Shown: positions 1 through 5,645, counted from the stretch's first letter. The stretch: DNA of 11,761 bases from an uncultured Flavobacteriales bacterium (GCA_913052515.1 CAJXFJ010000016.1:1-11761); one strand, 5' to 3'. The notes: a model not told the origin generated them from the sequence alone. Numbers and translations: made by a program.

Positions 1-130
1 TTGCTTATATCCAAGTAGAATTAATAAAACCACTTTACGAAAGACTAGCAGCACATAATTCCTTGCTAAGTGTACAATCTCTTTCTTGCTTTTCACTAAA
101 AAAGATACCTTAGCTGCACAATTTTGAAAG
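1..130. other. Left edge, no assignable gene
   Basis: The 130 bases before the cyclase hold no gene I can name. On the + strand one frame is open from base 3 to a TAG at 111-113 (about 36 codons, containing LIKPLYERLAAHN) and could be the tail of a gene that begins outside the window. On the - strand a frame is also open through to the edge. Neither shows a family motif. An in-frame TGA at 125-127 closes the cyclase frame upstream. Confidence 0.3.
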
Positions 131-1231
131 GTGATATTAAGCCCACGAACAAAATGGAAAATCCGAAGAATTGTGCCCTTTGGCATCATTTGGTTGTGTT
201 TTGCATGTATTTTTCTCTTTATTGAATATGCAGCCACCGATCGATTTTCCTTTGCAACAGAGGGAGTCGTAAGACCCAATGGCGCAGTTCTCCTTTTTGC
301 CTTGGTGGCAATTACCCTCATCGGCTTGGTGGTTGGGGCCATTGATTTATTTTACCTAAGTCAACGTTTTAGCAAACACAGCTTTAGTCAACGAATCATA
401 GGAAAGACTCTCTTTTACGTATTTTTTCTTTTTCTCATCATTAGCATCACTTTTCCGCTTGCCAAAAGCATGGAATTGAATCAAGCCTTATTTAGTCCGG
501 AAGTTTGGCAGGCTTATCTAGAGTTTTTAAGCAGCCTTACCTTTCTAAGTACATGTTTTCAATTGAGTGTATCGCTCATTGCTTCATTACTCTATGCTGA
601 AATAAGCGGCAATATTGGGCATCAAGTGCTACTCAATTTTTTCAGCGGAAAATATCATCAAGCCAAAGAGGAAAATCGAATTTTTATGTTTTTAGACATG
701 AAAGATTCAACAACAATTGCCGAGCACTTAGGTCACCTCAAATACTTCCATTTTCTGAAACACTATTATGCGAGTATCTCTTCTCCTCTAATTGATTATT
801 CTGGTGAATTGTATCAGTATGTTGGTGATGAAATGGTGGTTTCTTGGACCTTAAAGGAAGGCGTAAAAAACGCCAATTGTCTGCATTGTTTTTTTGCCAT
901 GAAGGAAGCCTTGACTAAAATGAAAACTGAATTCGAGTCTAGCTATGGTTTTATACCCACTTTCAAAGCCGCTTTGCATGTAGGAAAAACAACCATTGGC
1001 GAAATTGGCAGCGTTAAAAAAGAAATCTTGTTTAGTGGAGATGTTTTAAATACCACAGCAAGAATTCAAGGGAAATGCAATGCGTTGAATGCCGATTTAC
1101 TGATTTCGGATACACTAAAAGAAGCTTTGCCGCTCGACCCTCAATTTTCATATATCCCAAAAGGGGAAACGGAACTGAAGGGAAAAAAAGAGACCCTCTT
1201 TATCTACGGTGTGGAAAAAATTTCAGCTTGA
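131..1231 (+). CDS. Membrane-anchored class III adenylate/guanylate cyclase
   Basis: Predicted to make a cyclic nucleotide (cAMP or cGMP) from a nucleoside triphosphate. The 366-residue protein has four likely transmembrane helices (about 14-34, 52-76, 94-112, 136-156) and then a class III cyclase homology domain (about 183-363). The first metal-binding Asp is in the FLDMKDST stretch (D189). The second is in GDE (232-234). The loop GDVLNTTAR carries the purine-contacting Asp (D304) and the Asn/Arg pair (N307, R311) expected to stabilise the transition state. The Lys usually found three residues before the GD is Gln here (YQYVGDE). That may be a subfamily trait, so substrate choice is uncertain. 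The start is a GTG, because an in-frame TGA lies two codons upstream and no ATG occurs before the first helix. The four-helix N-terminus may sense a membrane or extracellular signal, which is inference. A biotinyl-domain gene remnant follows directly in the same frame. Confidence 0.88.
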   Translation: MILSPRTKWKIRRIVPFGIIWLCFACIFLFIEYAATDRFSFATEGVVRPNGAVLLFALVAITLIGLVVGAIDLFYLSQRFSKHSFSQRIIGKTLFYVFFLFLIISITFPLAKSMELNQALFSPEVWQAYLEFLSSLTFLSTCFQLSVSLIASLLYAEISGNIGHQVLLNFFSGKYHQAKEENRIFMFLDMKDSTTIAEHLGHLKYFHFLKHYYASISSPLIDYSGELYQYVGDEMVVSWTLKEGVKNANCLHCFFAMKEALTKMKTEFESSYGFIPTFKAALHVGKTTIGEIGSVKKEILFSGDVLNTTARIQGKCNALNADLLISDTLKEALPLDPQFSYIPKGETELKGKKETLFIYGVEKISA

Positions 1232-1513
1232 TTCAATGGATTAAGCTACTCTTTCTTTATCGTTGAAAAAAAAGTAAATCGCAAAATCGATACTTCGAAT
1301 GAAAATCACATCGGTACACCGCTTCAAGGTCTTTTGAGTAAAATTTTAATCAAATCAGGTCAAAAGGTAAAAAAGGGAGAGTCTTTGTTTGTGATAGAAG
1401 CTATGAAAATGGAATCGAACATAGCGGCACCTAAAGATGGTACAGTAAAAGAAATCGTCCTAAACGAAGGGAATATGGTAACGGTAGACGACTTGGTATT
1501 GGTTCTAAACTAG
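1232..1513 (+). pseudogene. Pyruvate carboxylase C-terminal biotinyl-domain remnant
   Basis: Translating from just after the cyclase stop gives about 93 uninterrupted codons ending at TAG 1511-1513. They read as the C-terminus of a pyruvate carboxylase. A linker (KIDTSNENHIGTPLQG) leads into a biotinyl domain with the signature VIEAMKMES. The biotin-accepting Lys is codon 1406-1408. The domain runs on through APKDGTVKEI and ends VTVDDLVLVL. The carboxylase and carboxyltransferase parts are absent, and upstream is the cyclase, in the same frame and separated only by TGA 1229-1231. No ATG, GTG or TTG start precedes the domain core. I therefore infer a 3' remnant left by a deletion or rearrangement, recent enough that no stop has accumulated. 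Alternatives are a small free biotin carrier using a rare start, or rare readthrough of the TGA making a cyclase-biotinyl fusion. Confidence 0.72.
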
Positions 1514-1528
1514 TGCAACTAAAAAAAT

Positions 1529-1547
1529 CAATCCATTAAATGGATTG
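1529..1547 (-). terminator. Perfect hairpin with T-tract on the - strand
   Basis: CAATCCATT and AATGGATTG form a perfect 9-base inverted repeat around a single A (about an 8 bp stem with a 3-base loop). On the + strand it is preceded by seven A, so on the - strand it is followed by ATTTTTTT, the layout of an intrinsic terminator. No - strand gene is visible that it would serve. It may block antisense transcription entering the remnant and cyclase. Confidence 0.4.
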
Positions 1548-1560
1548 GAAAACCATTTTA

Positions 1561-1594
1561 AAAGAGCATGGTATAATTACCAAGCTCTTTTTTT
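1561..1594 (+). terminator. Intrinsic terminator after the cyclase/remnant unit
   Basis: AGAGCATGGTA (1563-1573) and TACCAAGCTCT (1578-1588) pair with one mismatch around a TAAT loop. The stem is preceded by A residues and followed by an unbroken T run (1588-1594). This is a standard rho-independent terminator on the + strand, ending transcription of the cyclase and the carboxylase remnant. Confidence 0.8.
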
Positions 1595-1646
1595 GCTAAA
1601 ATCACTATCTTGTAAGCGAAAATAAACCGATTAGAAAACAATTAAA

Positions 1647-1708
1647 AACAAGTATAACTATTTATAAACGCCTAAAAACGGCTAGTGCATTATATATACT
1701 TGTTACCA
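1647..1708 (+). repeat. attC-like inverted repeat upstream of the toxin gene
   Basis: AACAAGTATA (1647-1656) and TATACTTGTT (1695-1704) are perfect 10-base inverted arms. Further inside, GCC and GGC close around TAAAAAC, giving a long imperfect stem in a site of about 60 bases. The outer cores AAC (left) and GTTACC (right) and the overall size are like an integron attC site. The match to the R' consensus GTTRRRY does not go past GTTA. It could also be an ordinary intergenic hairpin. Confidence 0.4.
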
Positions 1709-1740
1709 TTCATTCTCTAAATCGCACCAAAAAATTTCAT

Positions 1741-1764
1741 TAACTTTGTATTCACTTGGATACA
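1741..1764 (+). promoter_or_regulatory. higBA promoter -7 box and palindromic operator candidate
   Basis: TAACTTTG (1741-1748) fits the Bacteroidota -7 element TAnnTTTG, 26 bases before the toxin ATG. Overlapping it, TGTATTCA (1747-1754) and TGGATACA (1757-1764) form an imperfect palindrome with a CT spacer. Its position, over the expected transcription start, is where an antitoxin would bind to repress its own operon. That role is inference. No clear -33 TTTG box was found. Confidence 0.5.
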
Positions 1765-1774
1765 CAATTAATTT

Positions 1775-2083
1775 ATGTACTTAATTGAAAAGACTTCAGA
1801 ATTTGATAAATGGCTCCGGAAGCTAAAAGACTTTAGAGCAAAAGCTAAAGTATTAGTTAGAATCCAACGGATCGAGTTGAAAGGCAATTTTGGAGATTGT
1901 AAGTCTGTTGGTGAAGGTATAATGGAATTGAGAATCAAAGAAGGCAAAGGTTACAGAGTTTACTATAAAGAACAAGGTGAAGCTGTAATCCTGCTTTTAA
2001 TTGGAGGTGATAAATCAACTCAAAGTACTGATATTGATAAAGCCAAATCTCTATGGACTAAATATAAAAATGAGAAATTATGA
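1775..2083 (+). CDS. higB: HigB/RelE-type toxin (Gp49-like addiction module killer)
   Basis: Predicted mRNA-cleaving toxin of a type II toxin-antitoxin pair. The 102-residue, basic protein matches the phage Gp49-like branch of the RelE/HigB superfamily. It begins EFDKWLRKLKDFRAKAKV, continues with the GNFGDCKSVGEGIMELRI core and the GYRVYY strand, and ends with the characteristic LLIGGDKSTQSTDIDKAKSL. This is full length for the family. It is the first gene of the pair, and its TGA overlaps the antitoxin ATG by two bases (ATGA at 2080-2083), so translation is probably coupled. The toxin-first order is usual for HigBA-type modules. The gene has its own promoter and sits between two attC-like repeats, as toxin-antitoxin cassettes in integrons often do. 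The family assignment is strong. Cleavage activity is inferred from the family. Confidence 0.9.
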   Translation: MYLIEKTSEFDKWLRKLKDFRAKAKVLVRIQRIELKGNFGDCKSVGEGIMELRIKEGKGYRVYYKEQGEAVILLLIGGDKSTQSTDIDKAKSLWTKYKNEKL

Positions 2084-2364
2084 TAACTTCGAAATTTGAC
2101 ATCGCTGACTATTTAGATGACAATAAGATGATTGCAGAGTATTTAAATGCTGTTTTAGAAGATGGGGACTCGCAAGAATTAGTAGCTGCTATTGGACATA
2201 TTGCAAAAGCAATCGGTATGACTAAAATTGCCGAACAAACAGGGTTAAGTCGACCAAGTTTGTACAAAGCATTAAATCAAGGTTCTAAACCTCAATTTGA
2301 TACTATTTACAAGGTATTAAAAGCCGTTGGTGGACAACTCAAAATTGACTCGACTGCTGCCTAA
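2080..2364 (+). CDS. higA: HigA-type antitoxin, helix-turn-helix protein
   Basis: Predicted antitoxin that neutralises the upstream toxin and represses the operon. The 94-residue protein fits the probable addiction module antidote family. An N-terminal part (DIADYLDDNKMIAEYLNAVL) contains the recurring start of that family. It is followed by a Cro/C1-like helix-turn-helix: AIGMTKIAEQTGLSRPSLYKAL, the recognition helix being about residues 62-72. The C-terminus (FDTIYKVLKAVGGQLKI) is also typical. The ATG overlaps the toxin stop. The palindrome at 1747-1764 is its most likely binding site. No terminator is evident after the TAA; instead a long inverted-repeat region begins about 35 bases downstream. 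Confidence 0.9.
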   Translation: MITSKFDIADYLDDNKMIAEYLNAVLEDGDSQELVAAIGHIAKAIGMTKIAEQTGLSRPSLYKALNQGSKPQFDTIYKVLKAVGGQLKIDSTAA

Positions 2365-2422
2365 ATCGATTAGAAAAATTGAAAGAAAAAACGAATGGTA
2401 ACAACAACTATAGCAAAGCTCT

Positions 2423-2438
2423 GCTGAGCCTGTCGAAG
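2423..2438. repeat. REP-like element (CTGAGCCTGTCGAAG)
   Basis: GCTGAGCCTGTCGAAG contains a sequence (reverse complement CTTCGACAGGCTCAG) that I recall, without checking, as a widely dispersed short repeat in Bacteroidota genomes. Only one copy is in this window, inside the loop of the long inverted repeat. Confidence 0.35.
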
Positions 2439-2483
2439 TATGCTACTACTTAGAAAACCGACACTTCCACTCTATTTGCTCGC

Positions 2484-2544
2484 CAATCACGCCATGGCGT
2501 GATTGCCTTATAAAAAGTAAATTAGCCAATCGCCTAGGCAATTG
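2484..2544. repeat. Two related tandem palindromes
   Basis: Positions 2484-2505 are a perfect 22-base palindrome whose left half is CAATCACGCCA. At 2527-2544, CAATCGCCTAGGCAATTG is a near-perfect 18-base palindrome with one mismatched pair. Both begin CAAT, end ATTG and have a GCC/GGC centre, so they look like two diverged copies of one element. They could form two small hairpins within the loop of the larger repeat. Confidence 0.6.
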
Positions 2545-2585
2545 ACTACCGACTTTGTAAATAGAAATTGAAGGAGGTTTTAATA

Positions 2586-2608
2586 CCTGCCCGTCCGGCA
2601 GGCGGGCG
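2586..2608. repeat. GC-rich REP-like hairpin, copy 1
   Basis: CCTGCC (2586-2591) pairs with GGCAGG (2597-2602), and GCCCG with CGGGC overlaps it. The island is strikingly GC-rich in an AT-rich region. Its reverse complement has the frame CCCGCCT...CGGGCAGG, which recurs at 4013-4042 inside the next inverted repeat. Confidence 0.5.
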
Positions 2609-2641
2609 CAGTTGCCATAGTCACAACGTTAGAAGCAATTT

Positions 2642-3919
2642 ATGAAAAATACAATAACCATATTTCTTATATCTCTGAGTTTAGGATTAATGGGACAATC
2701 CAGAACTCATAAAAAAGTCATATACTTCGATATTGCAAAGTATGAATTGACCAAAGAACAGAATTTCGTTTTAAACTCATGGGTTGACTCTATTGGAAAT
2801 AAAACCTTCGAAATACTAATTGAAGGTTACGCAGATACTGTTGGTAGTTATAGTGAGAACATGCGGTACTCGAAAATGCGAGCAGAATCGGTGGCTGAAT
2901 TTTTTAAAAATAAGCTCTCACTAAGTAAAACCCCTAATTACAGGTTTTATGGAGAGGACAAAAATCCTTTTAATAATTCGAATGAAAATAGACGTTGTGT
3001 AATTATCAGTCTGACTCTTGGTATTAAATTAGAAAGCAATGAATTAACCGTTGCTAATGATAATGACATTCAAAATGAAGCTGACAGCTTGTTAAATAGC
3101 GATTCTGTTCGAGAACAAAAATTTGAGAATGACACTGTATTAAGGTTTCCATTAGGAACCGAAATAGAAATTGACGCAAAGACCTTTTACCCTGTAAAAA
3201 TCAAAGATGTTCGATTTGAAGTAACTGAAATCTATGGTCGATGTGATATGCTCAATAACAATACGACTACCAGATCAAGAAACGGAGATTGTCTTGTTTC
3301 AGCAGGAATGCTATTCGTTAAGGCAATTTATGATGGCGTTGAAATTCAACCAAATAAGGAAAAGTATGTACGAATAAAACTTCCGACCAATGGAAAAGTA
3401 GTAGATAACGAAATGTCCATTTATGCTAGGTTCAATGAAAAGGATGGAGAAATAATTTGGGATACAATCAATTCAAAATTGACATATAGCGATGACGAAG
3501 CGACATACTACCTTTTTGAAACAGACACTCTATTTGGTTTTAATCTAGACAAGCCGATTGGTGTAAAATGCGAAAAGAATGGACCAATAGTCAAAATTCC
3601 AAAGCTAAAGGAAGCGATGGTAGTTCAACTTTATCCAGGTGAAAATTATTTGGCCGTAGCAGAACAAAAATCTTCCAGAAAATTTGTACTTGACGAATTG
3701 AAATTTGACAATAAACCTTATTTAATTGTTATTGGCAAAGACAAATATGACAAACCATTTATTGCCAATGGAAATTTTAAAGATTTACCAAAAAAAGATT
3801 GGTTGTGGACCCACAAGTACTTAGTTAAGAAAAGCTACTTTCAAAGTTTGCTAATGGATTACACAGGTCAAGTTAATCTTGAAGACTATATGTGCGAAGT
3901 TTTAAATAAAATTGAATAA
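2642..3919 (+). CDS. Exported OmpA-domain protein with long unrecognised C-terminus
   Basis: Residues 1-18 are a signal peptide cleaved near LGLMGQS, so the protein is periplasmic or envelope-bound. Residues about 26-123 form an OmpA-like peptidoglycan-binding domain. It shows IYFDIAKYELT, then GYADTVGSYSENMRYSKMRAE, then NENRRCVIISL. D65 and R80 occupy the positions expected to contact diaminopimelate. This domain is normally at the C-terminus of a protein. Here it is N-terminal and followed by about 300 residues I cannot assign. Within these, about 168-300 (DMLNNNTTT, SAGMLFVKAIYDG) resembles a beta-rich module I have seen in Bacteroidota surface proteins but cannot name. The ATG lies 8 bases after the GTTAGAA core of the preceding inverted repeat, as in integron cassettes. 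No promoter was found just before it. A role in envelope attachment is inference. Confidence 0.82.
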   Translation: MKNTITIFLISLSLGLMGQSRTHKKVIYFDIAKYELTKEQNFVLNSWVDSIGNKTFEILIEGYADTVGSYSENMRYSKMRAESVAEFFKNKLSLSKTPNYRFYGEDKNPFNNSNENRRCVIISLTLGIKLESNELTVANDNDIQNEADSLLNSDSVREQKFENDTVLRFPLGTEIEIDAKTFYPVKIKDVRFEVTEIYGRCDMLNNNTTTRSRNGDCLVSAGMLFVKAIYDGVEIQPNKEKYVRIKLPTNGKVVDNEMSIYARFNEKDGEIIWDTINSKLTYSDDEATYYLFETDTLFGFNLDKPIGVKCEKNGPIVKIPKLKEAMVVQLYPGENYLAVAEQKSSRKFVLDELKFDNKPYLIVIGKDKYDKPFIANGNFKDLPKKDWLWTHKYLVKKSYFQSLLMDYTGQVNLEDYMCEVLNKIE

Positions 3920-3933
3920 AAAAAAACTGCTAC

Positions 3934-4111
3934 TAACGACGTATATAGCTTATGGCGGATGAACAGCTGCCATCAAGGTTTTCGCTCCTTAGTCAGCTTT
4001 GGTTTCGGTGGACCCGCCTCCGCAGGGCTACGGTCGGGCAGGCAGAAAAGTGCTTCGAATTGAAAATCAGCGAAGCTAAACCGCCACAAGCCATATACTA
4101 AATATTGTATG
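3934..4111 (+). repeat. attC-like long inverted repeat between the OmpA-domain gene and the membrane protein gene
   Basis: GTATATAGCTTATGGCGG (3941-3958) and CCGCCACAAGCCATATAC (4081-4098) are inverted arms matching at 16 of 18 positions. The left arm is preceded by TAACGAC. The right arm is followed by TAAATATTGTATGCC, where ATTG stands where a GTT core would be expected. A further small stem, GCTTCG/CGAAGC, lies inside. The site is about 178 bases. The next gene's TTG start falls within the right end. This is the best-paired of the four stems but has the weakest R' core. Confidence 0.45.
4012..4042. repeat. GC-rich REP-like element, copy 2
   Basis: CCCGCCT (4013-4019) and CGGGCAGG (4035-4042) flank a GC-rich centre. 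The reverse complement of the element at 2586-2608 has the same two flanks with a shorter centre. The two copies lie in opposite orientations, each inside the loop of a separate inverted repeat. Confidence 0.45.
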
Positions 4112-4558
4112 CCATTTGGAAAAACGAACATTTGATAATTCTGATTCCCATATTGATCTACATTGTTTTCACAATCGCTCTGATTTCGAGAGTTAGTTTT
4201 TTGCTGAAAAGAAAAGACAAATTTATTCGCACGCGAGTGAAAAAATGGATTATAGGTTCAACAGTCAATCTATTCTTCCCATTAGGTCTTCTTTACCTAT
4301 CCTATCTGTTCGGACTTGCACTTGACAATCATTATGACGTCAAAAAAGGAACATTTTTATGGTACGCTACAACGAACAATGGAACAATCACGGACTTTCC
4401 AGTTTTTGAATCTGTTGGAAAAGTAACTTATAACAGTATTGGCGGTGACTTATTACATCGGATTTTCTCCAAGACATTTTTTTGGAATTGACCCTGATTG
4501 GTTAGAGATTGAATTTGAAAATGGAAAGGCAAAAACTACTAGGATTTATAACAGTTAA
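4105..4558 (+). pseudogene. Small two-helix membrane protein, frameshifted at a T7 run
   Basis: As written, the frame from TTG 4105 stops at TGA 4489-4491 (128 residues, ending SKTFFWN). Removing one T from the seven-T run at 4477-4483 joins it to the next frame. This gives SKTFFGIDPDWLEIEFENG and continues to TAA 4556-4558, for an intact protein of about 150 residues that stops 3 bases before the next gene. The downstream part has clear coding character. The protein has two likely membrane helices (about residues 10-30 and 50-70) with a basic stretch between them (KRKDKFIRTRVKKW), and a soluble C-terminus. I do not recognise the family. The TTG start is the first possible one, since an in-frame TAA is at 4099-4101. 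The break could be a true mutation, a homopolymer read error, or a slippage-controlled switch. Confidence 0.7.
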
Positions 4559-4561
4559 TCA

Positions 4562-5059
4562 ATGAGAGTTTTGAAAACTATATCAATAATATTTCTAATT
4601 GGATTTCTTTCTTGCAATTCAACAAAAAGAGATGCGATTGAACAAATAGAAAATGATTTTTCAATGATTCAAGTTTCAAGACAAGAAATAATAGATAATT
4701 ACGATTATTGTTTATCAAATTTTTCGTCACAAAGGAAAGTTGGAAATGGATTTTATACCTTTCACTGCATTGTGACTTCACATCATTCAGAACAACTTGA
4801 CAGTTCGGATTTAGAAATGACAAAAACTTTAGTTAATAAAGGTTACATTATAACTGTTGACGCAAAAAATCGTTACAGGATTTTTTATCGAAGTCATACT
4901 AAAGAATATATTGCAGGTGTAATCAAATATGGATTGGTGTATTCAAATATTGAGAATGTTAACGATAGTATTTATAGTTTGAATTTGAGTGGAATGGATA
5001 CCTTAAAATCCATAGACAAGCTTAATCAAATAATTGAACTAAATGAATACGCTGAATAA
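4562..5059 (+). CDS. Hypothetical lipoprotein
   Basis: The 165-residue protein starts with a lipoprotein signal peptide: MRVLKTISIIFLIGFLSC with the lipid-accepting Cys at residue 18 (lipobox GFLSC). It should therefore be anchored in the inner or outer membrane, facing the periplasm. The rest is mixed alpha/beta in character (residues 60-135 rich in beta-type stretches such as NGFYTFHCIVTSHH and NRYRIFYRS) and matches no family I know. It starts 3 bases after the corrected end of the frameshifted membrane protein, so the two look like one transcription and function unit carried on the same cassette-like segment. Low GC and heavy use of AT-ending codons make it look slightly more AT-rich than the genes to the right. 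An attC-like repeat follows it. Confidence 0.75.
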   Translation: MRVLKTISIIFLIGFLSCNSTKRDAIEQIENDFSMIQVSRQEIIDNYDYCLSNFSSQRKVGNGFYTFHCIVTSHHSEQLDSSDLEMTKTLVNKGYIITVDAKNRYRIFYRSHTKEYIAGVIKYGLVYSNIENVNDSIYSLNLSGMDTLKSIDKLNQIIELNEYAE

Positions 5060-5079
5060 ATTGAAGAAGGGCGGGCACA

Positions 5080-5207
5080 CAACAATGTGTATAATTTATA
5101 AGGGTTTCAGAGGTTATTGAGCGTTATCTCACGTATCATTTTTTGGTTGTAAATTGATAGGTTTGAAGCCCGCAATCCCTTACGAAATCATACCCGATAC
5201 CGTTATC
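5080..5207 (+). repeat. attC-like inverted repeat after the lipoprotein gene
   Basis: GTATAATTTATAAGGG (within 5087-5104) and CCCTTACGAAATCATACC (5177-5194) pair apart from one bulge and a couple of mismatches. The outer cores are ACAAC on the left (5079-5083) and GTTATC on the right (5202-5207). Core-to-core length is about 127 bases, inside the usual attC size range. A second possible stem, GCGGGC (5071-5076) with GCCCGC (5168-5173), overlaps it. Beyond this site gene orientation flips to the HxlR gene, so it may mark the right end of the array. Confidence 0.45.
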
Positions 5208-5269
5208 AAAAATAAGGTACGACATACAAACTTCCTTTTCGCACTTCCCTTAATCTAAATGCCTATTGA

Positions 5270-5626
5270 TTATGCAACGTTCACTTCTCTGTGAGCAATC
5301 CCCCAATCAACCATAGCATCCAACACTTTTACTATTTGCTTTCCACTCTCTGTTAATTCATATTCAATCCGTATGGGAGTAGTATCAAATACATTCCGCT
5401 TGACCACACCATTAAGCTCCAACTCTTTTAATTCCTTTGAAAGCATTCGAGGTGTTATCTTCTCAATGTTTTCTTGAAGCTCTTTAAAACGGGTTTTTCC
5501 ATACAACAATGATGCAATAATGGGAAGTTTCCACTTTCCACTCAATACATTTAGGGTATCATTAATAGCCAAAACAAATTGCCTTGGGCACTTCTTTACT
5601 TCTGAAATCAAAACCGGATCACTCAT
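5270..5626 (-). CDS. HxlR/DUF24-family redox-type transcription regulator
   Basis: A 118-residue winged-helix protein of the HxlR (MarR/DUF24) family, predicted to repress its own gene and the divergent oxidoreductase. Residues about 13-36 hold the family start (CPRQFVLAIND...LSGKWKLPII). The recognition helix is ITPRMLSKELKELE (57-70), followed by the wing (VFDTTPIRIEYELTESG). It has exactly one cysteine, Cys13, at the position of the sensing Cys in the Bacillus quinone sensors YodB, CatR and HypR, so thiol-based sensing of quinones or electrophiles is a reasonable inference. I chose ATG 5626. A TTG two codons upstream (5632) is less likely. The promoter reads from TACTTTTG on the - strand, 26 bases upstream. 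The divergent pairing with a QorB-type enzyme mirrors ytfH/ytfG in E. coli. Confidence 0.9.
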   Translation of the reverse strand: MSDPVLISEVKKCPRQFVLAINDTLNVLSGKWKLPIIASLLYGKTRFKELQENIEKITPRMLSKELKELELNGVVKRNVFDTTPIRIEYELTESGKQIVKVLDAMVDWGIAHREVNVA

Positions 5627-5645
5627 AATCAATGGATTAAAAACA

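Larger units (their letters stand above)
2399..2634 (+). repeat. attC-like long inverted repeat between higA and the OmpA-domain gene
   Basis: The left end TAACAACAACTATAGCAA (2399-2416) and the right end TTGCCATAGT (2612-2621) plus CACAACGTTAGAA form an inverted repeat. The inner arms ACTATAGCAA/TTGCCATAGT match at 9 of 10 positions. The outer cores are TAAC on the left and GTTAGAA on the right, one base off the integron R' consensus GTTRRRY. The site is about 235 bases, longer than typical attC sites, because its loop holds REP-like elements and two palindromes. The next gene starts 8 bases after the GTTAGAA box. Confidence 0.45.

Noticed and set aside
1075..1266. Open + strand frame overlapping the cyclase 3' end
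   Set aside because: It lies in another frame of a gene with clear cyclase motifs and has no family features.
4578..4823. Open - strand frame opposite the lipoprotein gene
   Set aside because: The + strand has a lipoprotein signal and good coding character; the - strand product is low-complexity Leu/Phe/Asn.
1647..5207. CRISPR array
   Set aside because: The repeats are long, imperfect, inverted and separated by genes of different sizes; there are no regular short direct repeats.
1647..5207. Insertion sequences or composite transposon
   Set aside because: No transposase and no matching terminal repeats with target duplications; the repeats flank single units and differ from each other.
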